Origin: Phascolomyces articulosus
Taxonomy: Eukaryota; Mucoromycota; Mucoromycetes; Mucorales; Lichtheimiaceae
Length of the DNA: 64,000 nucleotides
Assembly: GCA_025677815.1 (NCBI GenBank)
Contig: JAIXMP010000014.1
Location: forward strand, 744,001 to 808,000
Reading direction: 5' to 3'
The notes beneath the pieces are model-generated. The model saw nothing but the letters and a program-made list of their open reading frames with translations, made no database searches and was not told the DNA's origin. A program made the position numbers and the translations under genes. Below, one piece after another: positions 22,430-35,482 of the stretch (its first letter is position 1; every line of letters begins with the position of its first letter).

Positions 22430-25400
22430 ACAGTTGTTTTCATAATATAGGTCAATAGAGTGCTTAATATCTATTGATATTCCCATTACAACAACACCAT
22501 CACCATCATTTATCACCATCATTATCATTTTGAGGTTATCAAAGTTGATGAGGCAACACCTGGCTTGATCTTTTCATCTGTTTCAGTCGCTACTTTACTT
22601 TTATTATCCTGCTAGAGCTACTATGATGACTACTACGTTATAACTGAGACTGAGTTTTCCAAAATGTCGTGATAATTATGGCGGATCAATACCAAGCCAA
22701 TAGAAATGGAGATAACAGAAGAGTAGTGATAAAATAAAGAGTAACGTGAAAGATGTCGTTTATTGTTTTAATGGTCAGGGGTATTTATATGTTTTCTAAC
22801 TACTTGTGATAATAATAAATTATATAATAAAACTAATGACAATAATATGTATACGTGGAATAATGGAGGATGCGATACGTGTTCATGACTGTCAATTGAA
22901 TACGTGTTCGAATAATTAATAAGATGATGGATGATAAATACGTGGCATAATAAAATGCAAATACGATAGCAGCGATAAGGTGTTACAAAAATAAATTAAA
23001 AAAGGAAATGGTAGTAACCCTTATTTTTAGTTACGACAAAAACGCCACTTCAAGAATCAAGTAATGAAAGAAATTTCAATGGTTGCTGTCAATGGAATGT
23101 CACGCTCTCCAAAAAGCTGCGTGCACTAATTTATTTGAATTGATTTAGATCAAGAATTTTTTTAGGATTTTGAAGATTACATCAAAAGAAGAAATGTAAA
23201 ATTGCAGATATAATTAATATTCTTTTCAAGAAATATGTATTGTCTGAGAAAAAGTGTGACATTACTCACGTGAAGTGTCACCTTCTGCGTTTTACTCGAC
23301 AGTTCCAAAGTAAAGACTCAGAAGATGGAGAAGCTAGAAAATCAGTGTGGCAAAGTTTTTGATTTCTACGCAGTAACTATTATGTAAAAATCTATATATT
23401 TTTACTTTATGTTGACTAATCTAAAACTTTTACAACAGCAAATCAGATATAACGTACAAAACCAAGCTCAAAAGGCGATGTTTATAACGATAAATACTAA
23501 GTGAGTAGTTAACTTCAATTAGAAGGAGTTCAAGGCCTGCTGGAAGAGGCAACAAGTAGCAGTATTACTTACTTCAAGAAACAAAGGACCACACGCAGAA
23601 GAGAAAGACTAAGAAACTACTGGACACGATAAGATGAATCTCAAAAGACTTGATCCACACAATATTGTTGATTTGGAACTCTCAGACAAATACAAGAAAT
23701 ACTGCATTGCTTTTTAAGTGATTGTAGCTGGTATTTTATCTTAACCGCCTAAGTTATTGTGTTTTTTGAATATTATATAAAAACTGATATCGTTGTAACT
23801 ATAGTAATTGGTATGGTGGGAATAAAAATTGACTTGTTTTTGTCGGTAAGGCTTTTTCCTAAAAGATTTGATTGATTAATTCCAAAACTTAAAAAATCGT
23901 TGGATGTGCCAATAACAATATGTCATTTAAAAAAAAAGAACGCCAAACTCTGATGGACCTTTCCATATCTGCCTCTATGTAAGGCGTTGGAACCCTCTTG
24001 AAAAGTATTCCCTTTAACTGTCAGAAGGCCAAAAGTTTTTATTCCTGGTACTCTCAAAATTGTAAGCCTCGCAAGTACTAACCATTGGAAAATAGTATTA
24101 AATAGATAAACTAACTGATATATATAAACAACAGAGATGTTCTTTGGTAAAATGGTCATCATCCCTAGAACACAATACATAATGAAGGATGGTATCAAAT
24201 AAATGCTTATGCCGAACCTCTCACACTGCATTTCTTTTGGATAAAGTATATTATACCCTGAAATGATTCCAGGAGATATCACCCTTGGGAAGATTAGTAA
24301 AATATAGTTTCAATCTGACATGCACACAGACACACCTTTTTTTATATATTCATATAAAATATTTTCTGCATTTACTTTTTTTATAATGTTCAAATTCATC
24401 AGTATATTGAAATCATTCATTTTGTCCTTCAGTCGACTGTACTTGACGAAAATCCACCCACATTCCTTGAACGTAATTTAACTTTGGGGCTTTGAAATGG
24501 TCAATGTGTAACTTGAATTTGTTAGGATTGTTAGGATTTTGCTCCCAATTTTCCATGGTGTGCAGATGCAACAATCGGATTTGCGGAGATTAATTTGGTC
24601 CTTAATAGAGAGCTTCGTTATTGGTTTTGCAACTGACACTTCCTTTTTATTGTCAGCTCGACCTTTAACCATTTGAAAAGAAAGGGTACGTATGGTAATG
24701 CATATCAGAGAGGAACAAGATGGGCTACTCAGTTAATACGGGTGTATGTTTAGGGCTTTGGCGCTACCCCTCTCCCTGTATAAGCTCGCTCTGGAGTCCC
24801 GTAGTGGCTTGACCAGATAACAGACTCTTACGATAGAGGTCCTATGTGTCTGCATTGATCAGAACTGTCAATGTTGATGATGGCATCTGTTCCTCTCTGA
24901 CTTTTCTTATTTTATTTTCAAATGAACAATGAACTTTTTGCTAATGATTTCTCTTCTTCTACTATGATTTATATTCTGAGGCCCGTAATGTTATAACTGA
25001 CGACATGAACAAAAAATTTTTTTTCTTGGTGAGACGAATTGTTTGATTTACAAGAAAGACGATCAAGGAAAAAAAAACATCTTTGGTGGGGAGCCCCTCT
25101 GATGGAACAAGATCAGGATTGCTTCTCTTTTGGGAAAATTGGCCACAAGGATTATTAATATTTAGTTATATCTATATACATAATGTCTAGATATCATTAT
25201 ATCTTGTAAAAAAACTCCTTATAGATCTTATGAACCCACATTCTGAAAAAAAATCGTTGATAATTTGAACTGTCTTTGATATAATTGTTAATATACATAT
25301 GACCTCCGTTGTTCTTCCTAGACTGTTTGTCATTTATTGATGGGATCATATCAATGTTTGATAGGAAAAGGCAACCTGTCATTTATTGGAATAACAACAA

Positions 25401-27294
25401 ATTTTGATAATAATAATAATAGTAATAATGGTTTACCGAGTGATGCATAAAATGATACGCTTTTTTTGCTAATTGAAACAGTCTGCTAAGTACGAAGATT
25501 GTTCCAAATTGGTTTTATAGCTTTATGGATGATTTAAGCTTTTTCGTACCATTTATGATGGAAATCTGTTATCTTTTCCTTTTTCTTCTTTGTGTAAGAA
25601 TAAACTTTTATATAAAAAGCAGGCATCAATGAAAGTAATGATTATAACGAGCGTATTAGTGACTATCGATGGTGGTTTTAAGAGAGAAGGGAAATATGGA
25701 TGGTACTGGATTCTAAATATGGGATGATGCGGCTGCTTCATTGACTACACTGCGTGACAATGATATTGAAAGGCATAAAATAGTTTGAATGTGAATCTCT
25801 CTGTGTGTGTCGATTTATCCAGGCTATTTGTCGTATATAAAAAATTACAATTCTTGAATTACTATTATCTACCATTATCTTGAGTAAAAAGAAACAGTTT
25901 GTTTGATATGTATTATATGCCCTGTGGTGTAAAATATCCAAAAAGTATATATCCAAAAGTGGGCGTAGATACTTTAAAAGGGCCGCTCATCAAACCTGTC
26001 AGAAAAGATTTTAATAAAGCTATGTATTGTTTTACCATCTGCTCATGTCCAGCTTACAACCTGACAATAGTTTTCTTTTTTTTTTAGCTAACTATAAAAC
26101 GTCAGAGATTTAGTATACTCAGTGTTCTATGTATATATAGAAGCACCTTTTATGATTATTGCTTATAAAGCATACCTGACTGCCAGATTTTACATCATAG
26201 ATCGACATTCTCTATATACGGCGGAATAACAAAACCATCTATTTTGGTTCCTGTTCCTACATCGTCAACATGATGACCGCATTAAGAAATTAATCACCGA
26301 TGGAAGAAGTATACCAAAACAAGAGGTGACGGAAGAACAAAGGCAGAGATAATTTTCATATGATGATGTTGGATTGAAATAAGTGTAATACGAGATCTGC
26401 CACAGCTATATAATTTTACCAGCATCGTCGTTTTAAATACTCATAACCCATCTTGCATTATTAAACTTTATTATTTTTTTTATGCATAAACGTTCGTCAT
26501 CGCTCTTCTAAATAAATCCAAGAATGAGGTTCCACAAACATGTTTAACTTACAAAAATGGCGCCACAATATAGTTTCCATGGATGAAGATGGCAAATCGG
26601 CACAACTTGTACCGACCGATAAGTAAGAACTAGTAATAATAGTTGTTGATAGAATAATAGTATTCAATCGTTGTCATGGAAGAGATGACATGGTTCTTTT
26701 ATTTCATAAAAATATAATTAACTTTAAATATAGTACATTACAACATAATAATAATATTTTTGCATGCTCTTTCCAGTGCTATGTTGTATGTGCGCTTCAA
26801 CAATAAAGAATAAAATTAAATATTCTTATAAAACAATCAGCAGATAACGATGCTGTCATTATGTACTACTATTTTTACTATATATAAAAAAAAGAAGAGT
26901 CATGATAGGTACACTTCTTCTACCAACTTCTCTGTGCAGGGTCTTGTACTACACTTATGTGATTTGAAATTGACTAAATGTAGAAAATATACGTAAGGTG
27001 TTTTGGATATAGTAGGGACATACTCCCCTTCATTTTGTTTTCATATGTAGGTACAGAAGCAACGTGTTATACACCGAGGTTAAACATCTTAGCCGAATAA
27101 TATGTAGATAACAACTTGCCACTTTTTTTTTCTTTGATTATTCTCGTATTTTATTGATTTTAATAAAGTATATATAAATATACCCCTTGATGCATTCATT
27201 GATAGTTATCGATTTTTCTATATACTTTTTTTCTTTGGGTGAGAAATAAAACATATCTTTTTTTTCACTTTTCTTTAAATATAATACAATCATC
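22430..27294. other. Gene-poor region upstream of the MFS transporter
   Basis: About 4.9 kb with no supported gene. It holds short broken coding-like scraps around 23.24-23.66 kb, a hydrophobic 119-codon minus frame (23923-24282) with no recognisable family, and the MITE-like element at 24705-24900. The remainder is AT-rich spacer. The last about 100 bp is T-rich and probably includes the MFS promoter. Confidence 0.5.
24705..24900. mobile_element. MITE-like element, 196 bp
   Basis: The two ends are near-perfect inverted repeats: TCAGAGAGGAACAAGATG at 24705-24722 and the reverse complement of TCAGAGAGGAACAGATG at 24884-24900, differing by one inserted base. The interior is distinctly GC-richer than the flanks and has no coding frame. 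No clear target-site duplication is visible. It could be a MITE or a structured non-coding RNA locus. Confidence 0.5.
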
Positions 27295-29692
27295 ATGTCA
27301 AGAAGAAATAATGATAATGATGATGATCTAACTATGACGACCACTACTACCAGAACACTACAGGAATTACAAGAACAAATAAGGATGGAAACAAATATAA
27401 ATGAAAAACATGAAGAAAATGATTATGTGGATCCACCTGCACCTCGTACTCGTATGGAAATCATTCGATTTGTGACCCTTATTCTTGGTATTGCTCTTTC
27501 TATATTTGCTCTCGCATTAAATAGGTATGTACTATTTTCAAAATTTATTGGTATTTTTTAAATTGACCTGTTGATACATGACATCATAACTAAAAAAAAT
27601 CACTTTTGTTTATTCATAGTACGATCGTTGCACCTGCAATGACTATTATTGCTACCAACCTTGATGCATTTCAACAACAAACATGGATTGCAACAGCTTA
27701 TCTTGTTGCATTCAACAGTTCACAACCATTGGCAGGAAAGGTAAATAAAAAAAATACTGTTTTTATCTATGAGAAATACAAAGGGAGAAATTTTTGAATT
27801 ATATATCTTTTTTTTTTTCTTCAAACTATCTTACCATGTATATAATAAAAATTTTTATTCTACATACAATAGTTTAGCGTCATCTTTGGACGAAAACCCA
27901 TCTTACTTGCTGGTTTATTCTTTTTACTGCTTGGTTCTCTGATTTGTGCCACAACACCCAATATTCATGGTCTGATTGCAGGTCGAACGATTCAAGGCTT
28001 TGGAGCCGGTAATATTATGAGTATGACTTTTGTCGTAGTGATGGATATCGCTCCTATGCTTTGGCGACCACGAATGCAAGCCATTTTGGTCAGTGTGTAT
28101 GGTACAGCCAATGTCATTGGTCCCATCATTGGTGGTGCTTTTGTGGATAATTTGACATGGCGTTGGGATTTTTGGATTACTGTCATCTTAGGAGGTGTCG
28201 CTGGTTTGATTGTTCTTTTCTTGTTTAATGAAACAGCTGTGGTGCGAAAAGAATCGATTTGGACGAAAATCAAACGGATTGATTATTTGGGGTCCATTTT
28301 TTCGATTGGGTTTATTACTTGTCTTTTATTAGCATTGAATTGGGGACCTCAGGTAAATAATAATATAAGCATTTCTTATACAAAATATAGGGAGAAAGTC
28401 TTTTTTTTAAAAATATCTAATTTATCATATCATAGTATGGTTGGGATAATGGTCATGTCATTGGATCATTTGTTGCTGCCGGTGTTTCATTGATTCTTTT
28501 GACCGTTTCTGAAGGATGGATTGCAAAGGAACCTGTAAGTACAACTGCTATGTCCCTTTATTATACAATTGCTCTTGTACATCAACACATAATACATGGC
28601 ACTCACACTACTATTACTAATTTATACTAGATTATACCTCTCCACATTATATTGAATCCTTACATTTCATTCTTTTATATCAACATGGCATGTCTTGGTC
28701 TCGTATTTATTGCTACTTTATTTTTTGGACCTATCTTATTCCAATCCGTATTTGGTGCCACCAGTAGTCAATCCAGTATTCGATTAATTCCATTCATGGC
28801 CTGTTTTATGCTTGGTTCCATCATCTCTGGTTTCTTGATGAAACGTCTTTTCCCTTATCCCAAAATTCATATTATATTAGGTGCCATGTGTAATGTATTA
28901 GGTTATGGGTTGTTTCAAACGGTTAATGAGCATGCGAATTGGGGAAAACAAGCTGGTTTTTTGACGTTTTGTGGTAAGATTATTTTTCTGCCTTTCTCTT
29001 CTCAATGATACATATAAAATGGTAAACTTAATACATTGGTTATTATTATTATTAGGATTTGCCTCTGGTTTAATACAAACAAGTTGTACATCTGGAGTTC
29101 AGGTCACTACGACAACGAATGAAGATATGACGATAGCCATCACTTTAGTATGTTGTGTTATTTATATTGTTGAATGGAAGTAAAAAAGATTTTTCTTTAT
29201 TCTTGATAGCTCATATATTTTTTTCACTGTTGAAAAAAAGAACAATTACTTCATGATTCTTGCCTCTGCTATTGGTGTTGCCATCTATCAAGTATTATTT
29301 TCAACATTAGTTACAAATCAGTTGAAAAGCGTGGATCCTTCTATTCTTGCTATCGCTCAACGTCATGGTAATTAATTTATAAATAAAATGGAAAGGAGGG
29401 AGCAGTGATGAATAAGTATGAGTATAATTTAGTAGACAACTGATATCACTATTAATTAGGTGCACTTCAAAATTATCTTTATATCCGCAATATGCCTCAA
29501 GAAGCACAAGAACCTATTGTCCATGCTTATATGAATGCTTTAAATCGAGTCTTTCTTTTACCTTTATGTGCCGCTGGTCTTGGTTTGATTTTTGCATTCT
29601 TTATTAAGAATGTTCGATATGGATTACCTTCTTCTCAAACAAGACCACAGGAACGACGTGGTTCCACCAACAAGGATGATGATGATTTTTAA
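27295..29692 (+). CDS. MFS transporter, DHA2-like (multidrug/toxin or siderophore type)
   Basis: A proton-coupled membrane transporter of the major facilitator superfamily, probably in the plasma or vacuolar membrane. Eight exons keep frame and give 574 aa: 27295-27524, 27620-27740, 27873-28352, 28436-28534, 28631-28973, 29056-29147, 29241-29367, 29460-29692. A hydrophilic acidic N-terminus (about 60 aa) precedes the first membrane segment. Diagnostic motifs are FGRKP (motif A loop), a GRTIQGFGAG stretch, and the antiporter motif C region YGTANVIGPIIGG (about residues 193-205) followed by WRWDFWI. Those are typical of the 14-segment DHA2/EmrB-like drug:H+ antiporters, whose fungal members export toxins, drugs or siderophores. 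The C-terminus ends in a charged tail. Substrate cannot be told from sequence. It stands alone, with gene-poor DNA on both sides, so there is no metabolic cluster to suggest a cargo. Confidence 0.9.
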
Positions 29693-31427
29693 ACCATAGA
29701 TATTACAGTTGAATAATATTACTTACTAGAAAACCCATTGATTTTTTATAATATATATTTGTTACGTAGATATTACATATTGCTTTTACATCCTTAATTA
29801 TTTAAATATACACTGTAAATAACCTTTTGATTGAACTTTATAATAAATAACTATATTATTTCGTTTACAGTTTGGATCCAACAACATGGATTTGTGTCAT
29901 CATATGACGACCTATTAAGACCAATCAAATTGGATTTGATTTGTTGCCACTATTGTAAAACAATGTTGCATGACAACACTTGGACCACCTTGTAAATAGC
30001 ATTTACCTTTTAGTATAAAGTATAATTCATGCCATATTATTTTATGCTTACAAAGGGAGTATTAATGATTTTTACCGATAATGACAGCAAATTCATATAA
30101 AGCTGTTGTATAGTTAACAATGAGACATAAATATTATTACTATTATTATTCTTAAAACCGAAACAGTTTGACTTCATTCTCTTTTTCTTGGAAACAAGTG
30201 TTATTATTCTTTGATAGTTTGCAAATGATGGCCAAGATGTTACTTGACAATGTCAATTCAAGTTCTCATCATCAACACAGACTTTAATATTTTTTTTTGT
30301 TGAGTTGTATTTATCATGAACGTATCCCACGCATTGATTTGTTATGTATATTTTGGTTTCTGGGAAAAAAAAATTAATAGAATTAGGCTTAGTTGAAAAG
30401 AATAAGCTAAATATGGAATATAAAACAAGGCGATGGTTTTTTTTAACCATCCTAAAATTGGAGTGTTTCATGAGACCTCACCAACGTAATAAACTTCATT
30501 GTGTGTCAAGCCATTGTTAAACAAGTCATACTAATACAATCCATCTTATTTATTATTAAGAAATATGAAGAATAAAACGAGGATGATGAATTCTTCTGAC
30601 GACAAAAAAACCTCCTTGAAAAAAAAAAAAATCTAGAAAATATTCTCATCCACAGCACACACATCCATCGTTTAAATAGAATTATCAAAGTGTCCTCTCC
30701 CATTGTAACACAACCAATTTATAGATATTTCCACTTTTTCTCATCCCACTATCACTTCCCTTTTCCTCACTCTTTTTTGTTCTACTTTATAATAGTATAT
30801 ATAAATAAATAAACGAGAGTATGATCATCATAATCAGTCCATATGCATATTAGAACATGCTTTGTATTTTTTAAAATATAAGATAGTTGATATAGAAATA
30901 TATAAAAAAAAAGTAAATTACGGGACAAGATCCGAATTGGATGATACAAGTGGTCAATAAAAAAACCTGTCCGAGCTTATTCTTTTTGTAACAAAAAAGA
31001 CGCGTGTTTGTTTTTGCTTTGTTGTCGTGTAACCGATTGTTTATTTTATGCTTTTTCTTTTTATTCCTCTTCTTATATGCAAACATCATACTTCTTCTTC
31101 CCAATGAATAGTTAATAGAGTGATATAAAAAAAAAAGTAGGATGAATGAACAATGATGATGATCTCGTTATTCATTTAATTAATATAATTTATTCCATAT
31201 TATATAAAGTAATTATTATTAATAGAAAAAGTAAAAGTACAATAACAGACAAAAAAAAAAAAAGTTTCATGCAAAAAAATCAGGTCAGGTGGTAAAACAT
31301 TTCCCACAAGAACAAATAATTTCAACTTGTTCCCACATTTTTATTTTATTTTCCCTTTTTTTTCAAACTTCTTTTTTTTTTTTACTATTACTTCTTCTTC
31401 TTTTTCATTTCAATCTAATCATCTCAA
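29693..31427. other. Intergenic between MFS and PSP1 genes
   Basis: AT-rich 1.7-kb spacer with only short frames. The final about 120 bp before 31428 is strongly pyrimidine-rich (TTTC/CTTCTT), as expected for a fungal promoter or 5' leader. No other feature is seen. Confidence 0.6.
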
Positions 31428-33068
31428 ATGGCTGCTTTACTTCCATCATATATTTTATCGGATACGGGTTCCGAATCTTCATTAGCTAGTTCTCCAACAA
31501 CTCCTATTTCTGAATCTTGGCTTGATGACAAGGCATCACCTTCCATTGACCTTGATTTTATCGATTTAGATGATACTACCGCAACGACTACCATGGAATC
31601 CAATAAAAAGAAATCCACAGATACAACGACCATTCCATTATTACTTCCATCCAAAGCAACTCCATTACCATTACCTCATTCTTCATGGACCATGACATCT
31701 CCTGCTTGTACTACTTTAAATACTACTTCTGCTGCGACTCCACCACCTCCTACGACCTTTTGGTCATCCACCATTTGGAATACCACACCATCTACTTCCC
31801 CTCCAAAAACAACAACCTCTCCTACTCAAAGACGACGTCAAAGCATGATGCATTATCATCCACAACAAGATCATAATAGAACTTTATTATTACATCAACA
31901 TCCATCAAGAAGAAGACAATCGGACTTTATGATGGGAGACGGACCACGCCGATTTTCAACATCATCCAGTGGCTCATCGTCCGACAAAAAATTATGGAGA
32001 ACAGATGATTTTCTTTTAGAACAACCTATTTCTTCTTCGTAAGTACACTTTTTTTTTTTGGACGGGGAACAGAATTTTTTACTATGATCATTCGACTTTT
32101 TTTTTTTTTTGGATACTAAATTAATTTATTCTATATAGTCGTTTTCCTACTCCAATAACTACTGCTACAACACAACAAAAAAATGAATTAAGTCCTGAAT
32201 TGTTACAACATATTGATGATTATTTTAGTCCAATGGGTATGATGGGTATCAATACGATGATTCGATCCTCTCCTTCTCCTCCACCTCCTTGTTCTTTATC
32301 ATCCTCATTATCTACCACAACAACCACACTTTCTTCTTCTCCTACCTCTTTTCATCATCCTCCAACTTTTCCCTCCTCCTCGGCTGCGGCTACGATTGGT
32401 GGTGATGATACATTCCATATGGGCAAGGGGATACCCCTGCACCAACTTTTACCCACTACTCCAATTTTCATGGTAGAATTGACACAGGGGACCGGCAAAC
32501 CTGAAATGTTTTATATGGAAAAAGAAAAGCAGGAGGATAATACAGAAGAAGATGAGAAGGATATGATTCATATGGATGATTTAGTCATTGTGGAAGCAGA
32601 TCGTGGTCATGATTTGGGTAAAGTCGTTCAAATGAACATGTCCGTGCAAGATGTATTATCTGATAATAATCATGGACAAACAATCCGTCGACTTTATCGA
32701 AGAGCCACGGAAGCGGAGATTGCTACTTTACCTGCCAAAACGCATGATGAAGCCAAAGCATTATTGGTATGTCAATCCAAGATTAGAGAAAAAGGTTTAC
32801 CAATGCAAGTGGTCAGTGCTGAATATCAATGGTAAGTGTTGTTCTTTTGAAAAAAAAAAAAAAAAAAAAGATTGTATTTGTTTTTTTTAAAAAAAAAAAT
32901 ATATCTCACATAAATGATTACTATTATTATAGGGATCGTCGCAAGTTGACATTCCATTTTGTGGCAGAAGAAAGAGTAGATTTTAGAGAACTTGTAAGAG
33001 AATTATTCAAACTATACAAAACTCGTATTTGGATGTGTGCTGCGAAGCATCCTCATCGAACCGATTAA
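31428..33068 (+). CDS. PSP1 C-terminal domain protein
   Basis: Three exons (31428-32038, 32139-32831, 32933-33068) keep frame and give 479 aa. The N-terminal about 340 residues are low-complexity (Ser, Thr, Pro, His) with SPTTP-type blocks that look like phosphosites. The C-terminal about 125 residues match the PSP1 C-terminal domain: [13 protein letters not shown] at about 355-367, the RRLYRRAT segment, [14 protein letters not shown], and the exon 3 stretch with [18 protein letters not shown]. In budding yeast, PSP1 was isolated as a multicopy suppressor of DNA polymerase alpha mutations and links to P-bodies; the domain also occurs in bacterial YaaT-type proteins. The molecular role is not established. 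The TGG codon split across intron 2 joins EYQ to WDRRK, which supports that splice. SUA5 follows 398 bp downstream on the same strand. Confidence 0.88.
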
Positions 33069-33465
33069 GCTTATTTTTACAATGCATCACCAAAGATGTT
33101 TTTATACATATAAATATATATATACACTCATACAATACTTTTATACCTTATATGATGAATTTTCTTTGCTTTTTTTTTTTTTAGTTGTTTGTTTCCTTCT
33201 TTTTCTTTTATGCTGTAATAATGTAGTATGTTCATGAAATTTGTATATAAATTATTATAAAATATATAAATATAAAAAATACCCTGTCTTATTATCGCTA
33301 TTAAATGATTTTAGTAACATTTATGAAAATGACTTTTGCTGCGAGCAAAGCCACAAAGAACTATTTAGAAATTGTTACTCATCATTTGTGTGTGGGGGGA
33401 GGCGACACAAGGGGAGAGAGAGGAGTTTTGCATTATTTTCATAGTGTAAGTTTTTTTTTTTTTTC
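33069..33465. other. Spacer between PSP1 gene and SUA5
   Basis: A 397-bp AT-rich spacer. It must hold the PSP1 gene terminator and the SUA5 promoter. A T-run lies directly before the first SUA5 ATG. No gene. Confidence 0.6.
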
Positions 33466-34812
33466 ATGCGGCCCATTTTTACAACTACCTTTTTTTATCC
33501 ACTCTTACGATCTCGTATTTCTCAACCTACTCCATTGTATTATACCCAACCATTTAGAAGGACCATGACGACGACAACGACGACTTTTCATACCAAGATT
33601 CTACCTGTGAATGTAGCGAATTTTCAATTCAACACAATCAAGAATGAGGATCCATTTGCATCTCAAAATGCGGCATCGGTGATTACCGATCCTCAAGATC
33701 AAGCTGCGATCCAAGAAGCTGTGGATCAATTAACAGCTGGAGAAGCTGTAGGTATTCCTACCGAAACTGTCTATGGCCTTGCCGCCAATGCCCTTGACCC
33801 CAAAGCCGTCGCCAAAATATTCGCAGCCAAGAATCGCCCTCAAGACAATCCTCTCATTGTTCATGTGTCTTCGATTACCATGTTACAACGTATTTTACCT
33901 AACCATACCATTCCTTCGATTTATACGCCAATTATTCAAAAACATTGGCCAGGCCCTTTAACGATCATTGTACCTACCAATACTACCTTGATCCCTACAT
34001 CGATTACTTGTGGTCAACCTACGGTGGCGATTCGTTTCCCTTCACATCCTGTCGCACGTGCTTTGATTGCTCAATGTGATTTCCCATTGGCTGCTCCTTC
34101 GGCCAATGCTTCAGGTAAACCATCCACGACCTTGGCCAGTCATGTCTATGATGATTTAAAGGGACGAATTCCTTTGATTTTGGATGGTGGTGCATGTGAT
34201 GTTGGTGTAGAAAGTACAGTATTGGATGGGTTGAGACAACCACCTGCCATTTTGCGGCCAGGTGGTGTCACCTATGAGTCATTACAAGTCTTACCTGGCT
34301 TGGAAGGATTACAAGTGTATCGAAAACACTTTGTTGATCAACAATTGGAACAAGCCCCTACCACACCGGGTATGAAATATCGTCATTATTCGCCTGAAGC
34401 TTTGGTCGTGTTGATTGAAAATGCTTCGAAAGAATCAACATTTGAACATCAATGGCAATTGGAATTGGAAAAGCGTAATGAAAAATCCATTCGGCGTGTT
34501 GGATTGTTGCTTACTTCTTCGTCCTCGACTTCTAATGGTACAAATAATGGAACGAGTAACGGAACAAATAGTAGTATTAGCAATAAGTTGGAGGAAGGGT
34601 TCACAACACCTCAAGGTGTAACATGTATTCCTGTTGTGATGGGTCGAACAGATCATCCTGAAGAAGTGGCAAGAGGTGTATTTAAAGGATTACGCTATTT
34701 GGATACACAAAATGTGGATTTGATATTTGTTCAAGGTATACCAGAAACAGAAGAAGGCATGGCTGTCATGAATCGATTGCGAAAAGCAGCTTCCAAAGTA
34801 ATAGAATTGTAA
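33466..34812 (+). CDS. SUA5: Threonylcarbamoyl-AMP synthase
   Basis: Makes threonylcarbamoyl-AMP from Thr, bicarbonate and ATP, the first step of t6A37 formation on ANN-decoding tRNAs. It is a single exon of 448 codons. The YrdC/Sua5 fold covers about 80-270, with PTETVYGL at 98-105, KNRPQDNPLIVH at 122-133, VAIRFPSHP, PLAAPSANASG and ILRPGG. The linker TPGMKYRHYSP and a C-terminal Sua5 domain follow, as in fungal and archaeal Sua5 (yeast about 426 aa). There are two candidate starts: ATG 33466 with T at -3 (weak context), and ATG 33565 (Met34) with A at -3 (strong). The 33 residues between are Arg-bearing and lack acidic residues, as in mitochondrial presequences. This suggests that leaky scanning yields mitochondrial and cytosolic forms. 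Family assignment is firm; dual targeting is inference. Confidence 0.95.
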   Translation: MRPIFTTTFFYPLLRSRISQPTPLYYTQPFRRTMTTTTTTFHTKILPVNVANFQFNTIKNEDPFASQNAASVITDPQDQAAIQEAVDQLTAGEAVGIPTETVYGLAANALDPKAVAKIFAAKNRPQDNPLIVHVSSITMLQRILPNHTIPSIYTPIIQKHWPGPLTIIVPTNTTLIPTSITCGQPTVAIRFPSHPVARALIAQCDFPLAAPSANASGKPSTTLASHVYDDLKGRIPLILDGGACDVGVESTVLDGLRQPPAILRPGGVTYESLQVLPGLEGLQVYRKHFVDQQLEQAPTTPGMKYRHYSPEALVVLIENASKESTFEHQWQLELEKRNEKSIRRVGLLLTSSSSTSNGTNNGTSNGTNSSISNKLEEGFTTPQGVTCIPVVMGRTDHPEEVARGVFKGLRYLDTQNVDLIFVQGIPETEEGMAVMNRLRKAASKVIEL

Positions 34813-35103
34813 ATACCACACACACACACTTCCTCTCTCTACCTTATCTTATTATGTATAACCCTTACTTTATTATTGTCATCATCTACTTCTATTTTGT
34901 AAAAGTCAAGTTCTCTTTTTCCATTGTATCATAAATTTTTTCCTCCTCTCTCTTCTCTTATTTTCACTTACATTAAACTCCTCCTCTACTCTACATATTC
35001 CAATCGTTTTTCTACACACATTCACTCACTCAAAACAAAAAAGATTTATCTTGATTTGTTATATTATTATTATTACTAGTATTTTATTATTATAGATACA
35101 TTA
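34813..35103. other. SUA5 3' flank up to the transposon
   Basis: About 290 bp of pyrimidine-rich, AT-rich DNA between the SUA5 stop and the TA target site (35102-35103) of the long-TIR transposon. No gene. Confidence 0.6.
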
Positions 35104-35482
35104 CAGCATTGGGAGTTAAATTTGGCCATGGAAAAAAAATTGAGCCATGATTTTGAAAATAGGCCACTTTTCCAAATTGAGCTACCTAAGCGAAAGTGAT
35201 CCACTGATTTTGAGATTGAGCTATTCAAAGCAAATTTAAGTTATTCATCTATCAAAATGGCATGGCCATGAATTTGAGCCAATCCCTCGTCCTCTGTATA
35301 TATATATATATATGATACAATTCATAATGTTTATATGAATTGTGTTTTTTTCTTTATCATACATTTACTAGATTATCATGGGTGACGCTACCACCACTAT
35401 TACGACCAAAGAACTGCACCTTTCCAAAACTACCATGGAATGGGAAGGTGCTGCAGAAATAAATCACACACAAAAAAAAAAG
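35104..35482 (+). repeat. Left terminal inverted repeat
   Basis: It starts CAGCATTGGG after a TA, includes GGCCATGG, a (TA)n run at about 35297-35312 and the transposase start codon at 35378. It ends in the A-rich run after CACACAC. Its inverted partner is 36826-37208. Confidence 0.9.

Noticed and set aside
23923..24282. 119-codon minus-strand hydrophobic frame
   Set aside because: No family resemblance, no splice partners and AT-driven composition; not enough to call a gene.
32829..33068. Plus-strand frame beginning [14 protein letters not shown] over the last PSP1 exon
   Set aside because: It reads through intron 2. The splice 32831/32933 rebuilds the Trp codon and the PSP1 domain.
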